A stretch of DNA of 64,000 bases from DATMQA01 sp035566895. Lineage in GTDB: Bacteria; Verrucomicrobiota; Verrucomicrobiia; Limisphaerales; UBA8199. The notes under the pieces were generated by a model. The model made no database searches. It was not told the origin of the DNA and saw nothing but the letters and a program-made list of their open reading frames with translations. Both the position numbers and the translations under genes were made by a program. Location: contig DATMQA010000205.1 in NCBI GenBank assembly GCA_035566895.1, forward strand, positions 19,895 through 83,894, in the 5' to 3' direction. Shown one piece after another: positions 41,043 to 50,177 of this stretch (the first letter of the stretch is position 1; each line of letters starts with the position of its first letter).

Positions 41043-44000
41043 ATGCTTTGGTCCTCCACAGGCCATGTTCCGGCAGGTTTGGCAGCGGTGATGCTGGCGG
41101 CGATGGGGAGCGCGAGCTCCATCGCCCAGCCGCTGGGCGCCACGAACGAGCCTGATCCGGCTGAGGGGCTGGTCTTTCGCTCGTGGGGAACCGAAGCGGG
41201 ACTGCCCCAAAACACCGTCAATGCGATTGTTCAGACCCGGGACGGATATTTGTGGCTCGGCACGCGCGACGGATTGGCGCGGTTCGATGGTGTGCACTTC
41301 ACGGCTTTCGGGCTTCACGAGGGACTGCAGAGCGTGGAGGTGCTGGCGTTGTACGAAGACAGCCGCGGGACGCTCTGGATCGGCACCAGCGGCGGCGGGC
41401 TGAGCCGATGGACCGCGGGTCGAATCGAGAGCGTCAGTTTCCCGCAGCACCTGGGGGCGAGCGACACCGTAACGTCGCTGGCCGAGGATGGCGCCGGCCG
41501 CCTGTGGATTGGCACTCTGGCCGGGCTGACAATTTGGGAGGACGGGAAATTTACGCAGGGCGATGAATTGGGGGCACTCCGCCACGCGGGGATCCGGGCG
41601 CTGCGGCACGACTCCAGCGGGGCCATGTGGATTGCGACGCTATCGCAGGGCTTGTTTGAGTTTCGCAACCAGCAGCTAACCGAAAGCGTGGGTCCGGCTG
41701 GAAACGAACGAATTCTTGCCTACTGCCTGTTGGAAGATGCCACCAGCAACCTTTGGGCGAGCGTCGGAAACGGCACGGTGCTGTGCCGGCAGCAGGGCGA
41801 GTGGGGCCGCTTCACGGAGACCAACGGGCTTCCCTTTGTTTACGTGACCTGCCTGGCGCAGGACAAATCCGGGGCCCTCTGGGCAGGGTCACTCGATGAC
41901 GGCCTTTATTGCTTCAAAGCGGGCCGATTCTTTCCGATCCGGAAGCAACAAGGCCTGTCCGCCAACGATATCCGGTCGCTTTGCCCGGACCGGGAAGGCC
42001 ATCTGTGGGCAGGCACGCGGACCGGGGGTTTAAACCGGCTGAGCCGCCGCAAACTTGTGAGCTACGGCGCGGCACAGGGGTTGACCAATGATTATACGCG
42101 GTCGGTGGCTGAAACCGCAGACGGTGTTCTGTGGGTGGGCACGACCGGCGGCGGACTCTATCGCGGCGGGCCGGAAGGGTTCAGATCCTTCGCACCCTTC
42201 TACTCCTCGGTAGACTCCGTGCTGGCGGCAAAAGACGGCAGCTTATGGTGGGGGGCGGCGCGGGGGCTGTTCCGTCTGCGAGCCGGCACCTTGGCCGCCA
42301 GCTATACGAACGAGGCCTGGTTAAACCCGGCGGCGGTGACCGCTTTGGGTGAGGACGGCCGCGGTGGTTTGTGGGCCGGAACTTCCGCCGGCCGGCTGGT
42401 GCATTTAAAAAACGGTGTGTTCACGGAAATCCCGCAGCGTGTTGCTCGCGGACCGGTCACAGGGCTGGCGCAGGAACCGGGCGGAGCCTTATGGGTGGGC
42501 TCGGTGGCGGGGGGGCTCAAGCGGATCGAGCCCGGGAGTGAAGCCGTGGAGTCAGTCACCAACGGTTTGCTCAGCAAAGCCATTCGCACGCTGTACCTGG
42601 ACGGCGATGGAGCGCTCTGGATCGGCACGGCCGGAGGGGGATTGAGCTGCCGCCGCAACGGTCGCATCACCACGTTCACTGCCCGGGAAGGTCTAAGCGC
42701 GGACACGATCGTGCAGATCGTCGAGGACGACTATGGGTTCCTGTGGCTGGGCACGAGCCGCGGCGTTCTCCGGATCCGGAAATCTGACCTGGAAGATTTT
42801 GCGGCCGGAAAGCTCTCTTTCCTGCGTCCGCAGGCTTTTGGGCTCAACGAAGGCATGCCGGCCGAGGAATGCTCGAGCGGATTCTGTCCGGCGGGTTTGA
42901 AAACCAAGGCGGGACTGGTCTGTTTCTCAACGGTCAAAGGCCTGGTTTTTTTTGACCCGCGGAGCCAGGCAGCCGATTCACCCCCACCGACCGTTCTGCT
43001 GGAAGAGGTCCTGGTGAATGGGAAGATTCAGGAACCTGAGCCGGAGAGGGCAACCGAAGCTTCCCCCCGTGCAGGCTCCGAAAGCAACCAGCCGATTCGG
43101 CGAATCACTTTAGGTCCCGGCGGTCGCGAGCTGGAGGTTCGCTATACCGGGATTAGCTTCGGTTCTCCCGAGAAACTTCGGTTTCGCTACCAACTGGAAA
43201 ACTTTGACCATGAGTGGGTCGAAGCCGGGGAGAGGAGAGCGGCGTATTACCCTCATGTTCCTGCCGGGCGATTTGTGTTTCGGGTCCTGGCGTGCGATGC
43301 GGATGGCGTTTGGAGCCTGACCGGCCCCGCGCTGGCGATCACGGTCCGGCCTTACCTGTGGGAAACAGCCTGGTTCCTGGGGCTGGCGGGCGCGGCGGTT
43401 CTTGGGGCGGTGGCGGGGGCCATTCGCCTGGTGGAACGCCGGCGCTACCGGCGCCGCCTGGCTCTGATCGAAACCCGGTACGCCGTGGAAAGGGAGCGAT
43501 TGCGCATCTCGCAGGACATGCACGATCACATTGGTGGAATGTTGACGCAGGTTTCCCAGCTCAGTGATCTGGGCCTGAGCCAGGCCGGGGCACAGCCAGC
43601 CTCCCGGGGACATTTTGAGCGCATCGGCATCCAAGCGCGGGCGGTGGTCCAAGCGCTCGATGAAATCATCTGGGCGACCAACCCCAAGAACGACAATCTG
43701 CCGCGGTTTGCCGACTATGTGAGCCGTTTTGCGGACGAATTCTTCGAGAGCAGCTCGATTCGCTGCTGGCAAGAGATCCCAACCAACCTGCCTAACCTGC
43801 CGTTGGGCGCGGAGGCAAGGCACAACGTTTTCCTGGCGATTCGCGAAGCCTTCAATAACGCGCTGAAACATTCCGGCGCGAGTGAACTCTGGCTGCGGCT
43901 CAGGCTGGACAATTCGCAAGTAGAGCTGGAAGTTGAAGACAACGGCTGCGGCTTCGCGCCCGGCAAAACCGCCGCCGAACAAAATGGCCTGGAGAACATA

Positions 44001-44102
44001 AAAACACGGCTGGCCGAATGTGGCGGCGAGGCTCAATTAACCAGCGCGCCCGGGCGCGGCACAAAAATCCGGTTCGTCTTCGCGCTGCCGGCGAACGAAT
44101 GA
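41043..44102 (+). CDS. Propeller-sensor histidine kinase (Reg_prop/Y_Y_Y/HisKA_3)
   Basis: 1019 residues, ATG at 41043, with a signal-like leader (AGLAAVMLAAMGSASSIAQ). Two seven-bladed propellers made of Reg_prop units fill about 45-640, each with the W-I/V/L-G-T/S motif (DGYLWLGTRDGLARFDG, GTLWIGTSGGGLSRW, GALWIGTAGGGLSCR). A Y_Y_Y domain lies at about 690-765 (LRFRYQLENFDHEWVEAGER), then one transmembrane helix (WFLGLAGAAVLGAVAGAI), HisKA_3 with His827 (RISQDMHDHIGGMLTQV) and a HATPase (FLAIREAFNNALKHSGASE, DNGCGFAPG). There is no C-terminal receiver; the NarL-type regulator gene 52 bp downstream is the obvious partner. Similar systems sense glycans, but the ligand here is unknown. Confidence 0.93.
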   Translation: MLWSSTGHVPAGLAAVMLAAMGSASSIAQPLGATNEPDPAEGLVFRSWGTEAGLPQNTVNAIVQTRDGYLWLGTRDGLARFDGVHFTAFGLHEGLQSVEVLALYEDSRGTLWIGTSGGGLSRWTAGRIESVSFPQHLGASDTVTSLAEDGAGRLWIGTLAGLTIWEDGKFTQGDELGALRHAGIRALRHDSSGAMWIATLSQGLFEFRNQQLTESVGPAGNERILAYCLLEDATSNLWASVGNGTVLCRQQGEWGRFTETNGLPFVYVTCLAQDKSGALWAGSLDDGLYCFKAGRFFPIRKQQGLSANDIRSLCPDREGHLWAGTRTGGLNRLSRRKLVSYGAAQGLTNDYTRSVAETADGVLWVGTTGGGLYRGGPEGFRSFAPFYSSVDSVLAAKDGSLWWGAARGLFRLRAGTLAASYTNEAWLNPAAVTALGEDGRGGLWAGTSAGRLVHLKNGVFTEIPQRVARGPVTGLAQEPGGALWVGSVAGGLKRIEPGSEAVESVTNGLLSKAIRTLYLDGDGALWIGTAGGGLSCRRNGRITTFTAREGLSADTIVQIVEDDYGFLWLGTSRGVLRIRKSDLEDFAAGKLSFLRPQAFGLNEGMPAEECSSGFCPAGLKTKAGLVCFSTVKGLVFFDPRSQAADSPPPTVLLEEVLVNGKIQEPEPERATEASPRAGSESNQPIRRITLGPGGRELEVRYTGISFGSPEKLRFRYQLENFDHEWVEAGERRAAYYPHVPAGRFVFRVLACDADGVWSLTGPALAITVRPYLWETAWFLGLAGAAVLGAVAGAIRLVERRRYRRRLALIETRYAVERERLRISQDMHDHIGGMLTQVSQLSDLGLSQAGAQPASRGHFERIGIQARAVVQALDEIIWATNPKNDNLPRFADYVSRFADEFFESSSIRCWQEIPTNLPNLPLGAEARHNVFLAIREAFNNALKHSGASELWLRLRLDNSQVELEVEDNGCGFAPGKTAAEQNGLENIKTRLAECGGEAQLTSAPGRGTKIRFVFALPANE

Positions 44103-44114
44103 GCGCGGCGGCAC

Positions 44115-44132
44115 ATACCATCAATGTGGTAT
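44115..44132. promoter_or_regulatory. Inverted repeat ATACCA-N6-TGGTAT upstream of the NarL-type regulator gene
   Basis: Perfect 6-bp arms in the 52-bp space between kinase and regulator genes. NarL/LuxR-type proteins bind inverted repeats of similar size, so autoregulation is possible. The right half tgtggtat also occurs at both arms of the repeat near 50050-50143. Confidence 0.35.
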
Positions 44133-44154
44133 AGCGCGCCCGGCCCTATCTGCT

Positions 44155-44820
44155 ATGAAAAAGCAGAACGTGAACAAAGCGATTCAGGTAGCATTGGTGG
44201 AAGATGATCCCGGAGTGCGGGCCAACCTCGCCGCGATGCTCAACAGCTCCCCTGGCTTTCAATGCCAGGCAGCCTATCCGGATGGACTGGCAGCGCTCAA
44301 GAGCATTCCGGCCAATCGGCCGGACGTCGTGCTCATGGACATCAACCTGCCGGGGATGCTGGGCCCCGAATGCGTGCGCCGGCTCAAGGGCGCGGCGCCG
44401 AACCTGCCGGTACTGATGCTGACGGTGTATGACGACAGCGAGCAGGTGTTCAAATCATTGATGGCAGGCGCCACCGGGTACCTGCTCAAGCGCACCTCCA
44501 AGGACAAACTTTTGGAAGCGATCCGCGAAGTCAACAGCGGCGGGGCGCCGATGTCGCGCCAGATTGCCCGTCGGGTCGTGCAGTACTTCCAGGAACTCAA
44601 ACAAGTGCCCGAGGCAACCCGGCGCGCTCCGGAAGTGGAGACCTTGACCAACCGCGAAGACCAGGTATTGGCGCACCTGGCCAAGGGGCACGCCTACAAA
44701 GAAATTGCGGATCTGATGGGTATCAGTTTCGAGACCGTGCGGACCCACGCGCGCACCATCTACGAGAAGCTGCACGTTCACAGCCGCACGGAAGCGACGC
44801 TAAAATATCTGGGAAAATAG
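44155..44820 (+). CDS. NarL/FixJ-family response regulator
   Basis: 221 residues, ATG at 44155. REC domain with Asp62 in VVLMDINLPGMLGPE, VLMLTVYDDSEQVF and Lys112 in GYLLKRTSKD. A C-terminal LuxR-type helix-turn-helix covers about 158-218 (LTNREDQVLAHLAKGHAYKE, then FETVRTHARTIYEKLHV). It is the DNA-binding output of the propeller kinase encoded just upstream. The target genes are not known; the inverted repeat at 44115 is a candidate site. Confidence 0.94.
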   Translation: MKKQNVNKAIQVALVEDDPGVRANLAAMLNSSPGFQCQAAYPDGLAALKSIPANRPDVVLMDINLPGMLGPECVRRLKGAAPNLPVLMLTVYDDSEQVFKSLMAGATGYLLKRTSKDKLLEAIREVNSGGAPMSRQIARRVVQYFQELKQVPEATRRAPEVETLTNREDQVLAHLAKGHAYKEIADLMGISFETVRTHARTIYEKLHVHSRTEATLKYLGK

Positions 44821-44845
44821 GGACGGTTTGGAGAGGAGGGCGGCT

Positions 44846-46405
44846 TCAGAGCGTGTAACCGAAGGCGCGGCAATAGGGAGCCAGCCGTGGCTGGCAGGGT
44901 TCCAGGGCTTCCGCATACTGTTGCCAGCGCCCGACAGCCCGGCGATAGACCGGCTGAGTCACGTCGTGGTACGTCGGGGCGTAAAGGAACTTGCGCCGGC
45001 TCGTTTCATAATACCGCGCTTGTCGCGGGTGCCAGGCCAGGCCAAGAAATTCGGTAACCCGCCGGCCCTCACTCTCCAGGTTTTCCACAACGTCTTCGTA
45101 GCGCGTCTCGAGCCAGTCAAAACCACCAAGCTCCCGGAACCACAGCCAAACATCCATCAGGTCAGCGTAATGTTTGGCCGTGCGTTCGAGGCTGAGGAAG
45201 TTCACGTTGGTGGCGTTCAACATCAGGTTTTGAAAGAAACAACTGATGACCACGTCCCGCGGGTCGCGCAAAGCGACGATTACCTTCACCTCGGGAAAAA
45301 CGCGCAGCCACAGGTGGAGCAAGGCGGTGGCCGAAGGGTTTTTATCCAACAGCACCCGCGCTTCGGACTTCCCGGCGACTTCCTGCAAAAGGCTGGCGCG
45401 GTAGCGCTGGCGCAGATGCTTCCGGCGGCTGGGACTGAGGCCATCCAGGGCCGCCAGGGTTAACCCGCCGCCCTGGTGTGGGACGAGGCTGGCGGCCACC
45501 TCCTGACTCAAGGCAGCCGGCTCGTCGAAAGCCAACACCTCCGGGTGGGCATCCAGTATCTGTTCCAGGAGCGTGGTCCCGCTCCGGGGATGGCCGCCGA
45601 GAAAGGCAATCTGTCCAAGCGCCGGTTCGCAGGCAGGTTCGCGCCGCCATTTCTCCAGCAAATCTCTCTTAATTCCCGCCAGCAATTCGCGACGCCTTTG
45701 GCTCGCACGATCGTATTCTCGTTCGAGCAGGGCGGTATCGGTGAGCTGCCGCACCAACGCTTTGGCCTCACAGAGCCAGCGCAGCGCTTCGTTAAATTGT
45801 CCGAATTGATCCAGGACAACGCCGAGGAGGTACCGGCTGGCATATCGCACGTACGGGTATCTCACCTCGTGGCGCACGAGTTCGCGCAAGGCGGCTTCCG
45901 CTTCGGCATTGCGTCCCATCCGGTGCAGCAGGAAGGCGTGGAAATAGCGGGCCTGATCGTCGCCGGGGCTTTTGGCCAGGCACTCCTGCACACAATTCCA
46001 GGCGTCCGCGAGCCGGCGCTCTTTTTCGAACCACATGGCCAGGCTGATCCGCGCGTCCATCAGTTCCGGGTCGACCGCTACCGCGCGCTCGAAACAGCTC
46101 CGCGCCTGGTCGAGTTGCCGCAATCCCTGGTATTGCTGGCCAATGAGCAGGAGCAGGCGCGCATTGCGCGGGGCCAACTCCTGCGCGCGCTGGTAGGCCT
46201 GATTGGCCTGAGCCAAGTCGAGTTCGCCGGCGGCGGCGTTGCCCAGTTCAAACCACAGCTCCGGCACGGCTGGATAGCGGCGGAGGAGTTGCCGATAGGC
46301 CGCCACCGCAGACGCGTACTGACCCCCAAACAAGAGCGCCTTGGCCTTCTGCCACCGGGCGAGCTCACGCGGAGACCGGCGCAGTTGGGCCAAATCCGGC
46401 TGCAT
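44846..46405 (-). CDS. TPR-sulfotransferase fusion protein
   Basis: 519 residues from the ATG at 46405 (GGAAAC upstream); a TTG at 46462 would add 19. The first 240 residues contain about six tetratricopeptide repeats (WFELGNAAAGELDLAQANQA, LLIGQQYQGLRQLDQARSCF, AMWFEKERRLADAWNCVQEC). The rest is a sulfotransferase: 5'-PAPS loop FLGGHPRSGTTLLEQILDAH, a 3'-phosphate segment VIVALRDPRDVVISCFFQNL, and a C-terminal YAPTYHDVTQPVYRRAVGRW motif typical of TPR-linked tyrosine or glycan sulfotransferases. No signal peptide, so it acts in the cytoplasm. Its acceptor is unknown; secreted proteins of this window would need a pre-export acceptor. Convergent with the NarL gene. Confidence 0.9.
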   Translation of the reverse strand: MQPDLAQLRRSPRELARWQKAKALLFGGQYASAVAAYRQLLRRYPAVPELWFELGNAAAGELDLAQANQAYQRAQELAPRNARLLLLIGQQYQGLRQLDQARSCFERAVAVDPELMDARISLAMWFEKERRLADAWNCVQECLAKSPGDDQARYFHAFLLHRMGRNAEAEAALRELVRHEVRYPYVRYASRYLLGVVLDQFGQFNEALRWLCEAKALVRQLTDTALLEREYDRASQRRRELLAGIKRDLLEKWRREPACEPALGQIAFLGGHPRSGTTLLEQILDAHPEVLAFDEPAALSQEVAASLVPHQGGGLTLAALDGLSPSRRKHLRQRYRASLLQEVAGKSEARVLLDKNPSATALLHLWLRVFPEVKVIVALRDPRDVVISCFFQNLMLNATNVNFLSLERTAKHYADLMDVWLWFRELGGFDWLETRYEDVVENLESEGRRVTEFLGLAWHPRQARYYETSRRKFLYAPTYHDVTQPVYRRAVGRWQQYAEALEPCQPRLAPYCRAFGYTL

Positions 46406-46468
46406 GTTTCCGGGGATTGTTGGAACAGGGAAGCTGAAAATACAGCCTAAAATATGGCCCAACTGGAA

Positions 46469-46495
46469 CGCGGCCGGGAGTACTTCCCGGCCGCG
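46469..46495 (-). terminator. Strong GC hairpin downstream of the LamG gene
   Basis: An 11-bp perfect stem (cgcggccggga / tcccggccgcg) with loop gtact, 28 bp past the stop of the minus-strand LamG gene and before the sulfotransferase gene. There is no adjacent T-tract on the minus strand, so it may be a terminator of lower efficiency or an mRNA 3' stabiliser. Confidence 0.5.
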
Positions 46496-46522
46496 CCAGA
46501 AGCTGGTTTTAGTTAAACAGGC

Positions 46523-49500
46523 TCAGAGTGCGAGCCGGTAAAAGAGGTGCGGTGCGGTCGGCAGGATGGGGTAGGGCGAGGAGGCGCCCGGCACCGCAGT
46601 CCAAACCGCTCCCGGACCCAGCACCGGAGAGCTCTGGAGGCTGCCGAAAGGCCAAGTCAAAGTATGGCCTGCTCCCGGTGTGTCAAAGTTAAAGCGCAGT
46701 TCCAGTGCCGCGGTATTCACGAGCGTATCGCTCGTGGCAGGTGTCCCGATTGTGGTGATTGCCGCGCCGGCCAAAACCTGATTGTAGATGCGGAAGTCAT
46801 CCAACTGGCCATCAAACCGCTTCCAATAAGGATCGTGGGAGCGGCCCAACTCAATTTCCTGCGTGGTCGGCCAGGCCCAATTCGTCGTATTTGGATTGGA
46901 GACGGCCAGGACGCCATCGATGAAGAGGGAAACCGAGCCACTTACCGATTGATCGTAAGTTACTGCCACATGGTGCCAGTTGCCGTCCACCACATAACCG
47001 CCGGCGAAGGCGTTGGCGCCGCCGGCGGCCTGAAATTCGATGGCGCCGCTGGTGTTGATTCCGATCACTGTTCCAGCGGTGGTTCGGCGGTCGAATAACA
47101 TCGCCGCCTCGTTGCCCGGCCCGGGCAGCCCGGATAACGGAATGTTGTAGCGCATCCAGAAGCAAATTGTGCCCGTGGGCGAGTTGAAATCCGGATCCGC
47201 CGGGACGGTAATCTGGGTGCCGTTGGTGGCCACGAATTGTTCCACTCCGGTTCGTGTCACCGAATTGGCATCGGGCCCCGAACTTGCCTGCCAAAGAGCG
47301 CCGTAGTTAAGGCCGTTGTGCGGCGTGCCGGCAGGTTTCGTGTCCAGGATGATACCGCCCGGAATCAGACCGAGGATGAGCGGCACGCCGGTACCCTGAG
47401 CAAAAAGCGCTGAGATTTGGTCCGCGGTCAGCGCGTACGGATACAGCGCGGCTTCGTCGATTTCGCCATTCAGGTAATTGCCATTATCGAACCCCATGAC
47501 GAGAGGCGCGGTGCTGAAATCATGCACGGCGTGCGCGTGGGTATTCACGGCGGATTGCAGCCCATTGGTCGTGCCCAGGTAGAGGGTGGCGTTGGTTGGC
47601 GTGACCACCAGAGCCGTCAGAACCCACTGGTTGGGAGGTACGGCCAGACCCGAGCCGAACCCGTAAGTTCCCGCGTCGTTATTCCAGTTGTAAGCCAGGA
47701 TATCCGCGTTGTTCAAACCCAGGCCAGTGGCCGAAGGTCTCGTGAAAATGATGCCGGGGTAATAGGCCGTGTTGTCCCCATTCAGGTTGAGCCATGCAAC
47801 CATGGTCACCGTGTTGGTGGCCAGGCTCAGGGCAGGGGCCTGCACAGAACCGGTGTTGAGCTGCACCGCAGTGTTGGTTGATTCAAAGCCGGGATAGGCA
47901 GGCGGCTGCGGGCCAGGCTGGCCGTCGGTTGACCCGGTGAAACTTTCCGTTCCATTCCAAAGGACGCCGGCGGTGCCCAGGTTTCGGGTGTTGCCGAAGA
48001 ATTTAGGCTCGTCGAGGCGGAGGTATTCGACCGCGCCATCGCCGGTGATGAGCGTGTTGTAAGCCGTGACTCGCGCCGCGTTCGTGCCGTTTTGATAATG
48101 CGCCAGGATTTGGGCTGACGACAAAGGGGTGGAATAGAAAGCGACTTCATCCGCCACGCCATGCCAAAAGAAGGTGGTATCCGCCCGGCAACCAACGGCC
48201 AGCGGTCCGGCCGTGCCCGCCACATAATTGGTTGGCGGGCTTGAAACGACGGCGGTGCCGTTGACGTACAGAGTTGCGGTCGTGCCGTCGAAAACCGCGG
48301 CGACGTGGTACCAAGTGCCCGCAACCGGGGCGGGACCGCCGGTAATGCTCACGGCGACCGTCCCGGCATTCTGGTCATAGGTTCTCAAATTCCATCCGGT
48401 GGCGCTCTGGTAAATCAGCCACCCGGCACGCGTGCTCCCGAAGTCGCCGCAGGAAAGCGGGCAAGTCAAGGTACTACCCGTCAGAGCCACACCGGGATTA
48501 AGCCAAGCCTCGGCAGTGAAGGTTCCGGGATTCAGGCTGGCAGAGTAGGGCACGGCAACCCGGCCGCTGGCGCCGTCAAAACCGGCTGCGGTGTCCGTGC
48601 TGCCCGCTAGCGCGCCTCCGGTGGGATGCGTCGTGCCGCCGAGGTACATTCCCGCGCCGGTGGAGCCCAAGCTACCGGAATTGGCTGCCAGGTCGTAGGG
48701 TAACGGCCCGGTCTCACTGAACCGGTAATAGACCTGTGGCAACTGCCTGGCAACCACTGCCGGGTAGGGGGCACCTGGAAGCACAACCGTCAACGTCGCC
48801 GAGGCGCTCGCGGTGCCCACCGGGTTAGTGACAGTGATGGTATAAGTGGCCGCGTCATTGGTGGAAATGCTCGGCAACGTCAGCGTGGCATTAGTTTGGC
48901 CGGTGAGCGTCGAGGCGCCCTTCTTCCATTGATAACTAAGCTGCCCGCCGGTCGCCTGCACCGTAAAGGAGGCAGGATACCCAGGATAGAAGGTTTGGGA
49001 TAAAGGACCTTGCGTGATTTGCGGTTGGGCGACCGGTGAGACGGTGACGGCCGCGACCTGGCTGGTGACGGACCCGAAGGTGTTGGTGACAACCACGTCG
49101 TAATTACCGGAATCGTTGGTGGTCACTCCCGATTTGCTGAATGTGGTTCCGGTCGCGCCTGGGATCGGAGCGGTGTTATAGCGCCATTGGTAGCTGAGCG
49201 GCAAGGAGCCGGAAGCAGCGGCGCCCAGACTAAAAGACTGACCGGTAAAGACCAAATTCGTAGGGGCCTGCGGGTTGGACTCGATCAGCGGCGGGTTGCT
49301 CGCCGGCGATGAGTAGTTGAGCAGAATACCGGCCAGGGTGTTCCGAATCGTGCCGTTCCGGCCAACCCCCTGCAAGGTGACCGAGTCGTTTCCGCCGAGG
49401 GTGGCAAAGACGATGCTGACGGTGCTGGTGCCCCAACCCGCACCGCCGACAGGAATAAACTGTGACGGGTCATTGGTGAAATTCAAAGAGTCAGCCAGCA

Positions 49501-50005
49501 CGTGATTGGTTAACACGTTGATGTTGCCGAAGCCGGTGGTGCTATCGGAAGCTGAGATCAACTGAAGAGTAAAGCTGCTCGCCACACTTCTGAGCCCGGA
49601 GATGGTTACCGTCCAGCCTGGACTGGTATCATCCAGGTAACCCCAGATTACTTCATCAAAACCGGGAGGCACATTCGTCCCCGAAGTGGAGTCAATGCCG
49701 CTGACCCAAGCGTTTTGGGCCTTCCAGGAGACGGACAAACTGGCGCCCGTAAACAAAGCGAGGCTTTGATTGGTGGCCGAGGGAGCGTCCACCGGGATCG
49801 GGACCATGTTGAACCAATTGGTAGGATCAATCCCAAACGCTGTGGCGGTTACCGGTTTGCCGGAATAGCTGGCATAGCCGGTATAGTCGTCCTGAAAATT
49901 GATTCCGATTTCTGCTCCCTGACTGGAGCCCAGCATTAAGGCGGCGGCAGGGACCGCCAGCGCTGTTTGTTTCAGCAAAGTTCTGTTCAGCAGTTTTCTT
50001 TTCAT
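46523..50005 (-). CDS. Secreted giant protein with two Ig-like and three LamG domains
   Basis: 1160 residues, ATG at 50005. The leader is Lys-rich with core TALAVPAAALMLGSSQGAE. An N-terminal beta domain (about 30-240) begins IGINFQDDYTGYASYSGK. Two immunoglobulin-like units follow at about 245-415 (LPLSYQWRYNTAPI, QLSYQWKKGASTL, each ending DSGNYDVVVTN or DAATYTITVTN). Three LamG-type jelly rolls follow: about 440-640 (FTAEAWLNPG, WYHVAAVFDGTTATLYVNGT), 650-860 and 880-1105 (ICFWMRYNI, NWHHVAVTYDQSVSG, LFIDGVLAVSN). The end is the shared C-terminal module (LTWPFGSLQSSP, VPGASSPYP, HLFYRLAL). A glycan-binding or adhesive role is likely. Divergent from the prepilin-like gene. Confidence 0.88.
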   Translation of the reverse strand: MKRKLLNRTLLKQTALAVPAAALMLGSSQGAEIGINFQDDYTGYASYSGKPVTATAFGIDPTNWFNMVPIPVDAPSATNQSLALFTGASLSVSWKAQNAWVSGIDSTSGTNVPPGFDEVIWGYLDDTSPGWTVTISGLRSVASSFTLQLISASDSTTGFGNINVLTNHVLADSLNFTNDPSQFIPVGGAGWGTSTVSIVFATLGGNDSVTLQGVGRNGTIRNTLAGILLNYSSPASNPPLIESNPQAPTNLVFTGQSFSLGAAASGSLPLSYQWRYNTAPIPGATGTTFSKSGVTTNDSGNYDVVVTNTFGSVTSQVAAVTVSPVAQPQITQGPLSQTFYPGYPASFTVQATGGQLSYQWKKGASTLTGQTNATLTLPSISTNDAATYTITVTNPVGTASASATLTVVLPGAPYPAVVARQLPQVYYRFSETGPLPYDLAANSGSLGSTGAGMYLGGTTHPTGGALAGSTDTAAGFDGASGRVAVPYSASLNPGTFTAEAWLNPGVALTGSTLTCPLSCGDFGSTRAGWLIYQSATGWNLRTYDQNAGTVAVSITGGPAPVAGTWYHVAAVFDGTTATLYVNGTAVVSSPPTNYVAGTAGPLAVGCRADTTFFWHGVADEVAFYSTPLSSAQILAHYQNGTNAARVTAYNTLITGDGAVEYLRLDEPKFFGNTRNLGTAGVLWNGTESFTGSTDGQPGPQPPAYPGFESTNTAVQLNTGSVQAPALSLATNTVTMVAWLNLNGDNTAYYPGIIFTRPSATGLGLNNADILAYNWNNDAGTYGFGSGLAVPPNQWVLTALVVTPTNATLYLGTTNGLQSAVNTHAHAVHDFSTAPLVMGFDNGNYLNGEIDEAALYPYALTADQISALFAQGTGVPLILGLIPGGIILDTKPAGTPHNGLNYGALWQASSGPDANSVTRTGVEQFVATNGTQITVPADPDFNSPTGTICFWMRYNIPLSGLPGPGNEAAMLFDRRTTAGTVIGINTSGAIEFQAAGGANAFAGGYVVDGNWHHVAVTYDQSVSGSVSLFIDGVLAVSNPNTTNWAWPTTQEIELGRSHDPYWKRFDGQLDDFRIYNQVLAGAAITTIGTPATSDTLVNTAALELRFNFDTPGAGHTLTWPFGSLQSSPVLGPGAVWTAVPGASSPYPILPTAPHLFYRLAL

Positions 50006-50049
50006 AGGAGTTCGTTGATTCGTGATTTATGCACAACTAAAGTTGGGGC

Positions 50050-50143
50050 GCCATACCACAAAAGGGGGAGACGCAATGGCTGGTGAGCGCGGCCGCCAAG
50101 CCGGTCCGGGCTATTTCGGCGCCTCACTAAAATGTGGTATGGC
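50050..50143. repeat. Spaced inverted repeat gccataccaca / tgtggtatggc
   Basis: 11-bp perfect arms at 50050-50060 and 50133-50143, 72 bp apart, in the divergent space between the LamG and prepilin-like genes. It may be a pair of binding sites or the ends of a small element; no target duplication is seen. The half site tgtggtat also occurs before the NarL-type gene at 44125-44132. Confidence 0.45.
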
Positions 50144-50177
50144 GGCGATGCGCTCTCCTGTGCTAAAACCCCGGTCG

